A stretch of 64,000 bases of DNA, taken from NCBI RefSeq assembly GCF_029813775.1, contig NZ_JARVKW010000005.1:1-64000 (forward strand), read 5' to 3'. The position numbers and the translations under genes were made by a program. Position 1 is the first letter of the stretch. Every line of letters begins with the position of its first letter. This document shows positions 36,326 to 47,408 of the stretch, in pieces. Below the pieces are notes generated by a model, which was not told where the DNA came from, ran no database searches, and saw nothing but the letters and a program-made list of their open reading frames with translations. This DNA is from Streptomyces sp. DH24. Its GTDB lineage: Bacteria; Actinomycetota; Actinomycetes; Streptomycetales; Streptomycetaceae.

Positions 36326-36516
36326 ACGTCGAACAGCCTGTGCCTGAGTCCGCTTGGTTCAAAAGCAGTTACAGCAGTGGGGCAGGCGGCGAATGCGTCG
36401 AGGTCGCCGCCACCCCCGACAGAGTTCACGTCCGCGACTCGAAGGACATAGCCCGTGCCCCACTGACCGCAGGACCCACGGCTTGGACCGCGTTCGTCCA
36501 GTTCGCGGCCCTCTGA
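36322..36516 (+). CDS. DUF397 protein
   Basis: This is a 64-residue DUF397 protein with the family marks WFKSSYSSGAGGECVEVA and VHVRDSKDIA, ending with TAWTAFVQFA. It is the partner of the DUF5753 regulator, whose stop overlaps its ATG, and would be made together with it. A strong hairpin terminator starts 17 bases after the stop. Confidence 0.92.
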   Translation: MNVEQPVPESAWFKSSYSSGAGGECVEVAATPDRVHVRDSKDIARAPLTAGPTAWTAFVQFAAL

Positions 36517-36532
36517 CAGGGGCGGCACCGAT

Positions 36533-36576
36533 CGCAGGGCCTTCCGGCAGGCGTGTGCTGGCCGGAAGGCCCTGCG
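36533..36576 (+). terminator. Strong hairpin after DUF397 gene
   Basis: A perfect 15-bp stem (CGCAGGGCCTTCCGG and CCGGAAGGCCCTGCG) with a 14-base loop closes the two-gene XRE/DUF397 transcript. Confidence 0.85.
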
Positions 36577-36788
36577 CATGTCCGCCTCCGCAGCACCTTC
36601 AGCAGCACCTGGCGCTTGCTCGCCGGGTGCCGAGCCGACGGCCGGCTGCCACGGCGATCAACGTCCCGGGGGGACGACCGACAGCGTGAGGGACCCAGCT
36701 CGCACACCACCGTCACTCACATCACGAGGTCCCAACGGAGCTGACAAAGTACGGCCCTTGGAGCGCGGAGCTGCTGTACGTTCCTGCC

Positions 36789-37652
36789 ATGAAGCAGGGT
36801 AAAGAGGTCGAGAACCCCGAGTCGCGTTTCTTCACGCTGCTGCTGGCGGCAGCGAAGCTTCCGGGTGTGCGTATCCACAGGGACACGTACCTCCGAAGTG
36901 CGCTGGCTCGCAGTTGCTCCGAGGACGACATCCGAAGGGCGATAGAAGAGACCCCCGCTGCGGCGGGCATCCCTGCCGAGGTTCTCGACAAGGCGGCCAA
37001 CGACTCCATCCGCTACGAGACGGCCAAGGTCAGTGCGCTGTCCGCGGCTGCCGGGCTGCCCGGTGTCCTCGCCCTTCCCGCCACGGTTCCCGCCGACATG
37101 GCCCAGTACGTCGGCCACATGCTGCGTATCGCGCAGAAGCTCGCCTATCTCTACAGCTGGCCCGATCTGTTCTCCGACGAGGGCGATGACGTCGATGACG
37201 CGACCAAGGGGGTCCTCACGCTGTTCTTCGGCGTGATGTTCGGCACCCAGTCGGCGAACGCCGCGGTGGGGAAGGTCGCGGGGATGATGTCGGAGCAGGT
37301 CGCCAAGAAGCTGCCCAGGATGGCACTCACCCATGGGGCCATCTATCCCGTCGTGAAAAAGGTCGCGGGCTACCTCGGTGTCAGGATGACGACGCAGTCC
37401 TTCGCGACGACCGTCTCGAAGGCCATCCCTCTCGTCGGCGCCGCTGTCTCCGGCACGCTCACCTTCGCGACCTACCGCCCCATGGCCAAGCGGCTCAAGA
37501 AGCACCTCTCCGACTCGGAACTGGCGAAGCCGACGCACCGAGTCGTGGTGGTGGAAGCCGAGGCAGTTCACGAGTCCTTCGTCGCGGAACATGCCGAGAG
37601 CCCTACCTCGGACGGAACCGCCGTCACGGAAGAGGGCCCTCGGTCCTCGTAG
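36789..37652 (+). CDS. EcsC-like membrane-associated protein
   Basis: This 287-residue protein has a central hydrophobic region resembling the EcsC family: LSAAAGLPGVLALPATVPAD followed by MAQYVGHMLRIAQKLAYLYS (about residues 77-125), and later AIPLVGAAVSGTLTFATYRPMAKR (about 216-240). The tail is acidic. EcsC-type proteins are membrane-linked and of unclear function, and some occur in defence neighbourhoods. It is alone on its transcript between the DUF397 terminator and the convergent toxin gene. A defence accessory role is inference from position. Confidence 0.6.
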   Translation: MKQGKEVENPESRFFTLLLAAAKLPGVRIHRDTYLRSALARSCSEDDIRRAIEETPAAAGIPAEVLDKAANDSIRYETAKVSALSAAAGLPGVLALPATVPADMAQYVGHMLRIAQKLAYLYSWPDLFSDEGDDVDDATKGVLTLFFGVMFGTQSANAAVGKVAGMMSEQVAKKLPRMALTHGAIYPVVKKVAGYLGVRMTTQSFATTVSKAIPLVGAAVSGTLTFATYRPMAKRLKKHLSDSELAKPTHRVVVVEAEAVHESFVAEHAESPTSDGTAVTEEGPRSS

Positions 37653-37850
37653 CTCACCCGCTGTGAAGGGCGGAGGGGCGGTCCCGCCTGCACGTTCAGG
37701 CCGGACGAGTGGATCGGCTTCGTCCGTACTGTGCGAGCCGGTCAGTCCTGGGGTGTCAGAGGAGTACCGGTCGGGTCGATGGCGTGAGGGCGCGCCGTAA
37801 TTGCCCGGCGGATGGCGGGCGGGAATTCGGCGCAGGGGCGAGCGGTGGCC

Positions 37851-38108
37851 TCAGTAGTGGTAGCGAGCCTTGAGGATCTTGACTTCCTTCTCGTCCACCC
37901 GGTAGACGAGCCGGTGCTCGTCGTCGATCCGGCGTGACCAGTAGCCGGACAGGTCACCCTTCAAGGGCTCCGGCTTGCCGATGCCGGTGAAGGGGGTGCG
38001 CTGGATCTCCGCGATGAGTCGTGTGATCCTGCGGGCCATGGCGCGGTCCGAGCCGAGCCGGAACAGGAAGTCCTCCCACCCGGCCGGGTCGAAGTGGACG
38101 CTCCTCAC
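37851..38108 (-). CDS. yoeB: YoeB-type ribosome-dependent mRNA interferase toxin
   Basis: This is an 85-residue RelE/YoeB-fold toxin that cuts mRNA on the ribosome. It has the family pattern: [54 protein letters not shown] and the closing ARYHY with the catalytic His/Tyr. The GTG start overlaps the antitoxin stop (GTGA), the normal antitoxin-first order. It is likely silenced by the YefM protein and autoregulated by the complex. It probably stabilises the island. Confidence 0.93.
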   Translation of the reverse strand: MRSVHFDPAGWEDFLFRLGSDRAMARRITRLIAEIQRTPFTGIGKPEPLKGDLSGYWSRRIDDEHRLVYRVDEKEVKILKARYHY

Positions 38109-38377
38109 CCGTCACCCGCCAGCTCTTCCAGCTCTGCCATGGTCTTGGTGACCACGGCCTCGCCGGCCCTGTCCCGTGCGACGGCTTCCATGAGGCTGCG
38201 CGCGTTGGCCGGGGAGCGCAGCAGGTAGACGGTCTCCTGCCAGGAGTCGTAGTCCTCGGCGGACATCAGTACCGCGTCGCCGCTCTTGGAGCTGATGCGC
38301 ACGGGGGTGTGGTCGTCGTTGACGCGCTTGATGAGCGGGAAGAGGTCCTTGCGGGCCTCGCTGGCGCTTATGGTCAT
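38105..38377 (-). CDS. yefM: YefM-type antitoxin (Phd/YefM family)
   Basis: This is a 90-residue antitoxin with the Phd/YefM N-terminal DNA-binding part [19 protein letters not shown] and the [20 protein letters not shown] core. The acidic C-terminus ([13 protein letters not shown]) wraps the toxin. The ATG at 38377 gives the conserved start. The operator with a TGTACA palindrome lies directly upstream, fitting autoregulation. Confidence 0.93.
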   Translation of the reverse strand: MTISASEARKDLFPLIKRVNDDHTPVRISSKSGDAVLMSAEDYDSWQETVYLLRSPANARSLMEAVARDRAGEAVVTKTMAELEELAGDG

Positions 38378-38390
38378 CTGCGGCACCCCT

Positions 38391-38439
38391 CTCTGGTACC
38401 GGAAAATGGTACGGCAATGGTACGGCTTTCCTGTACAGG
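38391..38439 (-). promoter_or_regulatory. yefM-yoeB operator region
   Basis: The palindrome CCTGTACAGG (38430-38439) has the TGTACA core known from E. coli YefM boxes, and GGTACC (38395-38400) plus two ATGGTACGG repeats lie between it and the antitoxin ATG. The spacing suits repression by the YefM-YoeB complex. Confidence 0.6.
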
Positions 38440-38717
38440 TCGCAGACTGGGATGTCTCTGCCGGTCCTGATCGGATTCCGGCGGGCCGTGGCGGGAAGGC
38501 CGCCGGTTGATCGGTCGGTATGAAGGCGGGTATACAGCGCAAGGGGGAGTAAGCGCCTGCCCGGCGGCCGGATGCTCCCGGCACGGGTGGGCAGCGGCCC
38601 GCCTGCGCTGTGGTCGGTCGGCTTCGCTGTCGTCGGTCGGCCGGACCGGCAGCGGACATCCCGCACGATCGAGGACAAGCGGTGGCCGAGGCCACCAGAT
38701 GGAGAGCGTGACCTGTA

Positions 38718-41700
38718 ATGGCCCAGCAGCCGCCCCTCCTGCGCGATGTCATCGACATCAAGGAGTCCATCTCCACCTCGGACTTCGTGCTGTCCCTCGC
38801 CGAGGCGACGACCCCCGAGGGCGCCGGGCACGCGCTCAAGGACTACGTCGTCACCGAGCGGTTGCTGGACAACTTCGACGAGGCGCTGGCCCTCATCAAG
38901 TCGGCACTGGACGGGCATCGTTCCAAGGCGGCGTATCTCCACGGCTCGTTCGGTTCCGGCAAGTCGCACTTCATGGCCGTGCTGTACGCGCTCCTCAGCG
39001 GGAACCCGGCCGCCCGCGCGCGTACCGAGTTCGACCCGGTGCTGACCAAGCACGAGTGGCTGACCACGGACGGCAGGAAGTTCCTGCTCGTGCCGTACCA
39101 CATGCTCGGCGCCAAGGCCCTCGAACAGCGCGTGCTCGGCGGGTACGTGCACCACGTCAAGAAGCTGCACCCGGAGGCGCCCACCCCGCAGGTGTACCGG
39201 ACCGACTCCCTCTTCGCCGACATCCGCGCCATGCGCGCCAACATGGGTGACGAGGCCGTCATCCGGGGCCTCGGCACCGGCGTGGACGACGATGACGAGG
39301 ACGAGTGGGGCGAGGGCTTCACCTGGACCCCGCAGCTCCTCGACACCGCGCTCGCCGCCGAGGAGAACCACGAGGCGGGCACCCCGCTCAACCTCCGCAA
39401 CCCCTCCACCCCGGCCGAGCTGCGCGCCAAGCTGGTCAACGACGCCGGCACCAACCTCCTCCCCGGCTTCGCCAAGAACGCCGCCGAGGACGAGCACGGG
39501 TTCATCTCCCTGGACGCCGGCCTGTCCGTCATCGCCGAGCACGCCAAGTCGCTCGGCTACGACGGGCTCATCCTGTTCATGGACGAGCTGATCCTGTGGC
39601 TGGCCACCCTCATCCACGACCAGAAGTTCGTCGCGCGCGAAGCCAGCAAGATCACGAACTTCGTGGAGGGTGGCGACGCCCGCCGCGCCATCCCCGTCGT
39701 GTCGTTCATCGCCCGCCAACGCGACCTGCGCGAGCTGGTCGGCGAGGAAGTGTCCGGCGCGGCCGAGTCGTCCATCCAGGACACCCTGAACCTGGCCTCC
39801 GGCCGGTTCGACAAGATCACCCTGGAGGACCGCAACCTCCCCCAGATCGCCCACGCCCGCCTCCTCAAGCCCAAGGACGCCGAGGCGGAACGGCTCGTCG
39901 ACGCGGCCTTCGAGCAGACCAAGCGAGTCGGCTCCCAGGTCTGGGACACGCTCCTCGGCTCCGAGAAGGGCACCACCGGCGCGGACGCCGAGTCGTTCCG
40001 GCTGACGTACCCGTTCTCGCCGGCGTTCATGGACACCCTCGTCCACATCTCGTCCGCTTTGCAGCGCTCCCGTACCGGTCTGAAGCTGATGGGCCAGCTC
40101 CTCGCCGACCACCGCAACGAGATCCGCCTCGGGCAGCTCATCCCCGTCGGCGACCTCTACCCGGTGATCGCGGAGGGCGGCGACAAGCCGTTCACCGACA
40201 GTCTGAAGGTCGTCTTCGAGGCCGCCGACAAGCTGTACAGGACCAAGCTGCGGCCCTACCTGCTCAGCTCCTACGACATCACCGAGGACGACGTCGAGCA
40301 GTACCTCAACCGGCCGGAGGCCATCACCGACTCCCAGCGCGCCAACCGCTGCCGGATGTTCGTCGGCGACAACCGGCTCGTCTGCACGCTTCTGCTGTCC
40401 GCGCTCGCACCCAGCGTGCCCTCCCTGTCCGAGCTGACCATCCGGCGGCTCGGCGCGCTCAACCACGGGTCGGTCCTCGCCCCCATCCCGGGCGCCGAGG
40501 TCGGCATCATCAAGAACAAGGTCGCCGAGTGGGCCGCCCGGTTCCCCGAGATCAAGGAGACCGGCACCGACGCCAACCCCGGCGTACGGCTGGAGCTGTC
40601 CGGCGTCGACGTGGACTCCGTCATCGCCAACGCCCAGGTCAACGACAACCCCGGCAACCGCGTCACGCTCGCCCGCCGCCTGCTGTCCGAGGAACTGGGC
40701 GTCGAGCACGGCCAGTTGAGCGACCAGCTCAGTTTCACCTGGCGTGGCACCGCCCGCACCGCCGAGATCGTGTTCGGCAACGTCGCCGACGAGGACGAAC
40801 TGCCCGATCACGACCTCATGCCGCAGGAGGAGGGCCGCTGGCGGATCGCCATAGACCTTCCCTTCGACGAGGGTGAATGGGGGCCCGTCGAGGACGTCAA
40901 CCGCATCCGCCGGTTGCGCGAGCGGCAGCAGGGCGAGCGTTCCCGTACCGTCGCCTGGCTGCCCGCGCACCTGTCCGCGCAGCGCTTCAACGACTTCCGG
41001 CGCCTCGTCGTCATCGACAAGGCCCTCGCCGACGAGCACCGTTTCGACACCCAGTACGCCGGCCACCTCAACGCCGACAACCGCAGCCGCGCCAAGGGCC
41101 TCCTGGAAACCCAGCGCGAGGCTCTGCTCAAGCAGGTCAAGGGCGCATTCAAGCAGGCGTACGGGCTTGCCCAGAAGCAGGCCGCCGACGTCGTGCCCGA
41201 CTTCGACGACCACCTCGTCGCGCTGCCCGACGTCGACGGCCTCACCCTGTCCTTCGGGCAGAGCCTGCACGACGGCATCCGGCATGTGGCGGGCAAGCTG
41301 CTCGCGCATCAGTACCCGGCGCATCCCGACCTCGACCCCGACGGCACCGGCTCCGCGGTCAAGCCCGCCGACACGAAGAAGGTGTTCACCCATGTCCGGG
41401 CCGCCGCCGAGGCGCGCGACGGGCGGGTGGAAGTCCCGGCCGCCGACCGCAAGCTCATGCAGCGGATCGCCGGGCCGCTGCGTCTCGGGCAGCAGAAGGA
41501 GGCGTACTTCGAGCTGACCCGCTACTGGGCCGACCACTTCCGCCGGCTCGCCAGCGCACAGGGCGTCACCGGGGATCTGTCCCTGATCACCCTGACCGAC
41601 TGGACCGACAAGCCCGAGCCGCGCGGCCTGCCCGACTTCCTCGCCCGGCTCGTCGTCGCCGCATTCGCCGAGATGGACGACCGGGTGTGGGTGCGCGGCG

Positions 41701-42605
41701 GCACCGTCCTCGACCCCGCGCCGGAACTGTCCGCGATCAGGGACCACGACGCCCTGCGCAGCCAGCCGCTGCCCGCCGAGTCCGACTGGGACAGCGCACG
41801 GCAGCGCTTCGAAACGATCTTCGGGCAGAAGGCGCCCGCCCTGCGGCGCGGACGCATGGTCAACCAGTTCGCCCGCCAGATTATCGAGGCAGCCCGTGCC
41901 CAGCGGGACCACGCGGCCGACCTGGTCCACCAGCTGGAGGCCCACGCCTCCTTCCTGGGCCTCGACCAGACCGCCGACACCGGGCGGCTCGCCCTCGCCC
42001 GCCGCTCCCTGCAACTGCTGGACGCGCTCACGGCGGAGGCCGGCAAGGGCGCGGCCGGGGCGAAGAAGACCGTGGAGGCCCTCGCCTCCTTCGACCTGGG
42101 CGAAACCAGCGCCGACCGGTACGGCACCTCCATCAAGCAGGCCCGCGGCGTCGCGGAGGCCGTCGCCTCCGCGCCCTGGAGCACCCTCGAACTCGCCGCC
42201 GGACTCGGCCCCGAGGGCGCGGCCCTGCTCGACTCGCTGCGCAACGTGGCCCGCGACGACCAGCGCACCGCGGATCTGCGTGACGCCCTGACCCGCACCC
42301 AGCGCGAGGTCGTCGCCCTGGTGAAGCGCACCCAGGCCGCGGCCCGGCCGTCCGCACCCGTCGTGCCGACTCGGCCCACGGCGGGCGACCTGTCCCTCGA
42401 CACGCCGACCAGCGACCCGCGTATCCCCTTCACCCCGCAGGAGACACCCGCTCCGGCCTCCTCGGGCAGTGGCACCGCGCGGACGTCCGGTGGCCGCCGT
42501 ACGACGGTGGCGCGGGCCGCCGCCGATCTGCGGGCGGAGCTGTCCGAACTGGCTGCCCGCCACCCCGACGCGACCATCGAGATCACCTGGAAGGTCGTCG
42601 AATGA
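38718..42605 (+). CDS. pglY: BREX type 2 ATPase PglY
   Basis: This is a 1295-residue P-loop ATPase. The Walker A is [18 protein letters not shown] (about residues 76-93). The Walker B-like strand [18 protein letters not shown] follows near 283-300. Long alpha-helical regions and a Pro/Thr-rich segment near 1210-1250 precede the final helix. PglY is the BrxC-like core ATPase of the Pgl/BREX-2 system and is required for phage resistance. The ATG is at 38718, with GGAGAG about 12 bases upstream. Its stop overlaps the pglZ start. A 260-base leader separates it from the toxin-antitoxin operator on the other strand. Confidence 0.93.
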   Translation: MAQQPPLLRDVIDIKESISTSDFVLSLAEATTPEGAGHALKDYVVTERLLDNFDEALALIKSALDGHRSKAAYLHGSFGSGKSHFMAVLYALLSGNPAARARTEFDPVLTKHEWLTTDGRKFLLVPYHMLGAKALEQRVLGGYVHHVKKLHPEAPTPQVYRTDSLFADIRAMRANMGDEAVIRGLGTGVDDDDEDEWGEGFTWTPQLLDTALAAEENHEAGTPLNLRNPSTPAELRAKLVNDAGTNLLPGFAKNAAEDEHGFISLDAGLSVIAEHAKSLGYDGLILFMDELILWLATLIHDQKFVAREASKITNFVEGGDARRAIPVVSFIARQRDLRELVGEEVSGAAESSIQDTLNLASGRFDKITLEDRNLPQIAHARLLKPKDAEAERLVDAAFEQTKRVGSQVWDTLLGSEKGTTGADAESFRLTYPFSPAFMDTLVHISSALQRSRTGLKLMGQLLADHRNEIRLGQLIPVGDLYPVIAEGGDKPFTDSLKVVFEAADKLYRTKLRPYLLSSYDITEDDVEQYLNRPEAITDSQRANRCRMFVGDNRLVCTLLLSALAPSVPSLSELTIRRLGALNHGSVLAPIPGAEVGIIKNKVAEWAARFPEIKETGTDANPGVRLELSGVDVDSVIANAQVNDNPGNRVTLARRLLSEELGVEHGQLSDQLSFTWRGTARTAEIVFGNVADEDELPDHDLMPQEEGRWRIAIDLPFDEGEWGPVEDVNRIRRLRERQQGERSRTVAWLPAHLSAQRFNDFRRLVVIDKALADEHRFDTQYAGHLNADNRSRAKGLLETQREALLKQVKGAFKQAYGLAQKQAADVVPDFDDHLVALPDVDGLTLSFGQSLHDGIRHVAGKLLAHQYPAHPDLDPDGTGSAVKPADTKKVFTHVRAAAEARDGRVEVPAADRKLMQRIAGPLRLGQQKEAYFELTRYWADHFRRLASAQGVTGDLSLITLTDWTDKPEPRGLPDFLARLVVAAFAEMDDRVWVRGGTVLDPAPELSAIRDHDALRSQPLPAESDWDSARQRFETIFGQKAPALRRGRMVNQFARQIIEAARAQRDHAADLVHQLEAHASFLGLDQTADTGRLALARRSLQLLDALTAEAGKGAAGAKKTVEALASFDLGETSADRYGTSIKQARGVAEAVASAPWSTLELAAGLGPEGAALLDSLRNVARDDQRTADLRDALTRTQREVVALVKRTQAAARPSAPVVPTRPTAGDLSLDTPTSDPRIPFTPQETPAPASSGSGTARTSGGRRTTVARAAADLRAELSELAARHPDATIEITWKVVE

Positions 42606-45523
42606 CGGACACCGTCGCTGCCGCCGCCCCGGGCGCCGTCCGGCTGAACACGGCGACCGTCACCCAGTACCTGTCCTCGCAGTCCTCCCTCGCCGCCTCC
42701 CTGACAGGAGACGGCGGGGGCAGGCGCCGGGTCGTGCTGCTGCGGTCCGCGCCCCAGTGGGACGGTCCCGCGGAACCCGCCTGGGCGGAGGGGCGGACGG
42801 CCGGTGTCGCAGTGGGGTCCTCACCGCTCGCCGTCCACGAACTCGTCCTCGATCACCTGGCGGGCCGCCGGTCCGGCCCCGCCGTGCTGGTCGTCCTCAC
42901 CGACCGCGAGCAGAACGAACTCGACCCGGCGATCCTCGCCCGCGTCCACAAACTGCGCATCGACACGGTCGACAGCTGGGACGTCGTACGGGAGGCGTTC
43001 GGCGCCCGGCAGATCGACCCGCGCCTCAAGGACGTCAACTGGGCCGCCGAAGCCCTCCTCGACGCCACACCCCCCGGCGGATGGCCGCCCGTGCCCGGCG
43101 GCTGGCTGTCCCGCCAGCACGCCCTCACCGCGCTCGCCCAGCGCCGCCTGCGCCTCGGCCGCTACGACACCGAGGGCGGTACGCGACGCCCCGGCGACGA
43201 CCGGCTCGACGCACAGACCCTGCTGCACTGGTCGACCCGCCCCGGTGCTCCGGAACGTCTCCTCGGGCTGCGCGGCCCGGAGCGCGCCGGGCTGAGCGCC
43301 TTCCTCGGCGAGGAGGACCAGGCCGGCCTCGCAGGCCGGGCCCTGCTCGCCCTCGTCGACGCCGAACGCGGCGCGGACGCCGCCGCCTTCGGACTCGTCT
43401 GTGCGGCACTGTGGCAGCACGCCGAGCCCGCTCCCGAGACGTACCGGGCCCGGGGCCGCGCCGAACGCTACTTCGGCGAGCAACCTCCGGCGATCGGTGA
43501 ACAGCTCGACGTCCTGGTGTCCGTCTTCGGCCGGTCCGCCGAGGAGTACGTGACGACGCTGCTGACGGCCGGGCACCGCAGCGGCGGCGACGCGGACCAG
43601 GCCCGCGAGGCACGCCGAACCTCCGGTACCGTGCTCGACCGGGCAGCCGCGCTGGCACGCCAGTTCGGCGCGGAGCAGGCCGTCGCGGCGAGCCCCGTAT
43701 TGCGTGGCGGACTCGAGGCCCGGTTCACGGCTGTCGGACGGGCGCTCGCAGCGGGCGACAGGGCCATGGTGGCGGACGCCGTCCGGCGCCTGGAGGACCA
43801 CCGGCTCGCCGCCGAGCCGGAGGAGTCCGCCCGCATCGAACGCGCCCGCATGGGACAGCGCCTCGCCCGCTGGCTGGCCACCGACCCGCCCACCGAGGCC
43901 CTCACCGTCGCCGACGCCACACAGCGGCACGTCGCCGAAACCGGCTGGGCCGACCTCGCCCTGGAGCACATCGAGGCCGGCGGCGACCGGGACCCCGTCC
44001 TCAAGGCCGCGTACGACACCCTCGGCACACGCGTCCGCGACCGGCGCCGGCAGATCGACGCCTTCTTCGCGCGCTCTTTGGCCGCCTGGACGCAGGCCGG
44101 CACCCATCCCGGCAGCATGCTCACCGTCGAGACCTTCCTCGACCGCGTGGTCGGGCCGGTCGTGCGACGCGGTGAGGAACGGCGGGTGCTGCTGCTTGTC
44201 CTCGACGGCATGAGCGCTGCCATAGCGAACGAACTCGGCGAGGAACTGCGTGCCGCCTGGGCGGAGTTCGACCCGCTGCCCGAGAACGCTCCGCAACGTC
44301 GGGCGATGGCCGCCGCACTGCCCACCCTGACGGCCGTGTCCCGGACCTCGCTGTTCGCGGGCACGCTGAGGAAAGGCACCCAGGCCGACGAGAAGCGGCT
44401 CTTCCCCACGCTGAAGCTGTGGGGTGGCGCCCCGGCCGCCGTCTTCCACAAGGACGACCTGCGCACCGAGACCGCGGGCGACACCTTCGGCCCGGCCCTC
44501 ACGGAAGCGCTCACCGACGGCCGGACGCATGTCGCCGTCGTCCTCAACGCCATCGACGACCGCCTCGCCAAGGAACAGAAGCTCGGCGACGGGGCCTGGC
44601 GCGTCGACGACGTCCCCGGCCTGCGCGACCTGCTGCGCGTGGCGGCGGCCCAGGGTATGGCCGTCATCCTCACCAGCGACCACGGCCACGTCGTCGACCG
44701 GCACGGAACGAAGGTCGACGCCGCCGCCGAGCCCGCGTCCGCCCGGCACCGCCTGCCCGGCGACGGCCCGCTCGCCGACCGGGAGATCGTCCTCTCCGGG
44801 CCGCGCGTGGTGTGGCCCGAGCCCGGCGCGTCCATCGTGGCGCTGTGGGACGCCGACTCCCGCTACACCGCCCTCAAGGCCGGCTACCACGGCGGGGCCT
44901 CCCTCGCCGAGTTCACCATCCCGGTGCTCGCCTTCCTGCCGTTCGGGGCGGAACCGCCGAAGGGATGGCGGGAGTTGGGGGACCAGCGGCCGGTCTGGTG
45001 GGCCCCGGAGGAGGTCGGAAGGGCACCGCTGCCGAGTGAGCCCACCACTCAGCTGCTGGTCGGCGCGATCCCCTCCGCGCCGAAGAGGCCGACGGGGAAG
45101 CCCCAGAAGAAGCAGGCGGAACTCGCGCGCACGCACGACGCGCTCTTCGACGTGGGGCTGACCACCGAGGGAGACGACGCCCTGCTCACCCCGACCCTCG
45201 TCTCCCGGACCGAGGCGCTCGTGACGGCGCTGCTCGACTCGGAGACGTACCAGGGACAGCTCGGCGGTCTGGCCCGCAAGCCTCAGCAGGAGCAGGTCCA
45301 CAAGGCCCTCGCCGCCTTGCTCGACGCGGGCGGCACCCTGCCGGTGACCGCGCTCGCCCAGCGCGCGGGCATGCCCACGAGTCGAGGCGACGGGTTCGCC
45401 GCGGTCCTGCGGCAGCTCCTCAACTACGACGGCGTACAGGTGCTGGAGACCCTGCCGGACGGGCGCACGCTACGGCTGCACGAGGCACTGCTGCGCGAGC
45501 AGTTCGGCCTCGCAGCGGGCTGA
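42602..45523 (+). CDS. pglZ: BREX type 2 alkaline-phosphatase-superfamily protein PglZ
   Basis: This is a 973-residue protein, the marker of all BREX systems. The PglZ phosphatase-like domain occupies about residues 510-790, with the metal-site motifs [18 protein letters not shown] (Asp near 534) and [13 protein letters not shown] (Asp near 693). The N-terminal half is helical. The C-terminal 120 residues include a winged-helix-like [20 protein letters not shown] segment. The ATG overlaps the pglY stop (ATGA), so the two are coupled. A 16-bp perfect hairpin follows the stop. Confidence 0.94.
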   Translation: MTDTVAAAAPGAVRLNTATVTQYLSSQSSLAASLTGDGGGRRRVVLLRSAPQWDGPAEPAWAEGRTAGVAVGSSPLAVHELVLDHLAGRRSGPAVLVVLTDREQNELDPAILARVHKLRIDTVDSWDVVREAFGARQIDPRLKDVNWAAEALLDATPPGGWPPVPGGWLSRQHALTALAQRRLRLGRYDTEGGTRRPGDDRLDAQTLLHWSTRPGAPERLLGLRGPERAGLSAFLGEEDQAGLAGRALLALVDAERGADAAAFGLVCAALWQHAEPAPETYRARGRAERYFGEQPPAIGEQLDVLVSVFGRSAEEYVTTLLTAGHRSGGDADQAREARRTSGTVLDRAAALARQFGAEQAVAASPVLRGGLEARFTAVGRALAAGDRAMVADAVRRLEDHRLAAEPEESARIERARMGQRLARWLATDPPTEALTVADATQRHVAETGWADLALEHIEAGGDRDPVLKAAYDTLGTRVRDRRRQIDAFFARSLAAWTQAGTHPGSMLTVETFLDRVVGPVVRRGEERRVLLLVLDGMSAAIANELGEELRAAWAEFDPLPENAPQRRAMAAALPTLTAVSRTSLFAGTLRKGTQADEKRLFPTLKLWGGAPAAVFHKDDLRTETAGDTFGPALTEALTDGRTHVAVVLNAIDDRLAKEQKLGDGAWRVDDVPGLRDLLRVAAAQGMAVILTSDHGHVVDRHGTKVDAAAEPASARHRLPGDGPLADREIVLSGPRVVWPEPGASIVALWDADSRYTALKAGYHGGASLAEFTIPVLAFLPFGAEPPKGWRELGDQRPVWWAPEEVGRAPLPSEPTTQLLVGAIPSAPKRPTGKPQKKQAELARTHDALFDVGLTTEGDDALLTPTLVSRTEALVTALLDSETYQGQLGGLARKPQQEQVHKALAALLDAGGTLPVTALAQRAGMPTSRGDGFAAVLRQLLNYDGVQVLETLPDGRTLRLHEALLREQFGLAAG

Positions 45524-45527
45524 CGGA

Positions 45528-45562
45528 CAGGGGGCGGTCTGCCTCCGGCAGACCGCCCCCTG
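45528..45562 (+). terminator. Very strong hairpin after pglZ
   Basis: A perfect 16-bp inverted repeat (CAGGGGGCGGTCTGCC and its complement) with a 3-base loop begins five bases after the pglZ stop. It also lies just past the stop of the convergent DUF262 remnant, so it may serve both strands. Confidence 0.88.
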
Positions 45563-45568
45563 AAGGCG

Positions 45569-45876
45569 CTACACGTCGCGCTTCACGTGGTTGAGCACGT
45601 TCCCCCCGCGCTGCTGCCCGTCCAGTAGCAGGAGGTCGGCCATCGGGTCCCCGTCCGGTCGCGCGCCGGTGAGGGTCCGGGAGCGGAACCGGGTGGCGCC
45701 GCCGGTCTGCAGCGTCATCACGACGCCGAGCGGGTAGTCCAGTGTCACCGTCGCGTTGATCGCCCGATCCGGTCGTCGTCCCACTTCCAGTTCCGCTGGA
45801 AGTCGGGCAGTTGTAAGGAACCCGAGGCGACATCCGCCAGGACGTCCTTCAACTTCACGTTGTCGGGGGCCGCCAT
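45569..45876 (-). pseudogene. Decayed DUF262 (GmrSD/BrxU-like) restriction gene
   Basis: From the ATG at 45876 the frame reads MAAPDNVKLKDVLADVASGS, then LQLPDFQRNWKWDDDRI, the classic N-terminal DUF262 (GmrS) motif. Near 45770 a frameshift ends this frame. The family sequence resumes in another frame as DYPLGVVMTL, then LLLLDGQQR, the nucleotide-binding/nuclease signature. Just after DGQQR the homology stops and the frame ends at 45569, so most of the protein (usually 500-700 residues) is lost. Intact relatives cut modified phage DNA and often accompany BREX. A TTA codon is present in the first part. Confidence 0.75.
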
Positions 45877-46055
45877 GTGATTCCAAGCCAACCCTGTTTC
45901 CTATACGCAGAGTGATTCCAACAGCGCTTCGCTGTAACCGTCAACCCATTCGCGGAAGTAGGGCGGCGCGGCCGGGACAGCACGTGGTCGCTGGAGCACC
46001 CCGGAACGCACCGGTCCTGTACAGCGGTGCTCCGGGAAATGGAAGACTGGTTCCT

Positions 46056-47408
46056 GTGAGCACCACCGGATCCCAGCGCCCCGCTCAGGTCAGCGCCGCC
46101 CGCCGCCGTACCGTCATCGATGCGCTGCGGCGCGGAGCCGTGCCCGAGAGCGGGCTCGATCTGCTGGCCACCGGACTCGGCCGGTTCGAAGCGGCCCTCG
46201 ACGCGGAGCTGGACGCCGTCGCGTCCGGCGAGTCCGTGTTCAAGGCCGTGCGGGGTGAGTACGGGTCCGGCAAGACGTTCTTCACCCGCTGGTTGGGGGA
46301 GCGGGCCAAGCGCCGGAACTTCGCCGTGGCCGAGATCCAGATCTCGGAGAACGAGACACCGCTGCACAAGCTCGAGACGGTCTACCGGCGGCTCACCGAA
46401 CGCCTCACCACCTCCAGCTTCCCGCCCAGCGCCCTGCGGCCCGTGGTCGAGGCCTGGTTCTACGCCCTGGAGGAGGACGCCCTCGCGGCCGGCGCGACCG
46501 AGGACGAGCTGCCGGGTGAGGTGGAGAAGCTGCTCGTCGCGCGGCTCGCCGAGGTCTCCCGGCAAGCCCCGGCCTTCGCCACCGCGCTGCGCGGCTACCG
46601 GGCCGCCCTAGCGGCCGGCGACGAGGCAACCGCTGCGGCCGTCCTGGCGTGGCTCGGCGGCCAGCCGCACGTCGCGGCCTCCGCCCGCAGGTCCGCCGGG
46701 GTGCGCGGCGACCTCGACCACTTCGGCGCCCTTGGCTTCCTGCAAGGGCTCCTCACCGTGCTGCGCGACTCCGGGCACACTGGGCTCTTCGTCGTCCTCG
46801 ACGAGGTGGAGACGCTTCAGCGGGTCCGTTCGGACGCCCGGGACAAGGCGCTCAACGCGCTGCGGCAGCTCATCGACGAGGTGCACTCGGGCCGCTTCCC
46901 CGGCCTGTACCTCGTCATCACGGGCACGCCCGCCTTCTACGACGGTCAGCAGGGTGTGCAGCGGTTGGCCCCGCTCGCCCAGCGGCTCGCCACCGACTTC
47001 ACCACCGACCCCCGCTTCGACAACCCCCGCGCAGTGCAGATCAGGCTTCCTGGTTTTGACCAGGAGTCTTTGGTCGGCCTCGGTGTCACCATCCGGGATC
47101 TGTACGCGGATGCCGCCGCGTCGCCCGAGCGCGTGCGGACGATCGTCGACGACGCCTACGTCGCGGACCTCGCGCGGGCCGTCGGCGGGGCGCTGGGCGG
47201 GAAGGTCGGGGTGGCTCCCCGCCTGTTCCTGAAGAAGCTCGTGGGGGATGTGCTCGACCGCGTCGACCAGTTCGACGACTTCGACCCCCGGCAGCACTAC
47301 CGGCTGACCGTCGCGAGCAGCGAACTCACCGACGTGGAGCGGAACCTGGCCGCCACGGTCCTCTCCGGCAGCTCTGCCTCGGCCGGCGACATCGACCTGG
47401 AGCTGTGA
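46056..47408 (+). CDS. brxD: BREX type 2 ATP-binding protein BrxD
   Basis: This is a 450-residue AAA-type ATPase with a Walker A GEYGSGKTFFTRWL (about residues 67-80) and a Walker B LFVVLDEVETLQRV (Asp near 249). An ITGTPAFYDGQQGVQRLAPL sensor region lies near 288-308. This is the layout of the BREX-2/3 BrxD (DUF2791-type) family. The GTG at 46056 is preferred: GGAAG lies about 10 bases upstream and the following residues are the first that look protein-like. The stop overlaps the start of brxHI by one base, so both are translated together. Confidence 0.9.
   Translation: MSTTGSQRPAQVSAARRRTVIDALRRGAVPESGLDLLATGLGRFEAALDAELDAVASGESVFKAVRGEYGSGKTFFTRWLGERAKRRNFAVAEIQISENETPLHKLETVYRRLTERLTTSSFPPSALRPVVEAWFYALEEDALAAGATEDELPGEVEKLLVARLAEVSRQAPAFATALRGYRAALAAGDEATAAAVLAWLGGQPHVAASARRSAGVRGDLDHFGALGFLQGLLTVLRDSGHTGLFVVLDEVETLQRVRSDARDKALNALRQLIDEVHSGRFPGLYLVITGTPAFYDGQQGVQRLAPLAQRLATDFTTDPRFDNPRAVQIRLPGFDQESLVGLGVTIRDLYADAAASPERVRTIVDDAYVADLARAVGGALGGKVGVAPRLFLKKLVGDVLDRVDQFDDFDPRQHYRLTVASSELTDVERNLAATVLSGSSASAGDIDLEL

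Noticed and set aside
38112..42563. A 1483-residue frame antisense to pglY
   Set aside because: It is a shadow frame rich in Gly/Val/Gln without domains; pglY on the plus strand has clear Walker motifs and overlaps pglZ correctly.
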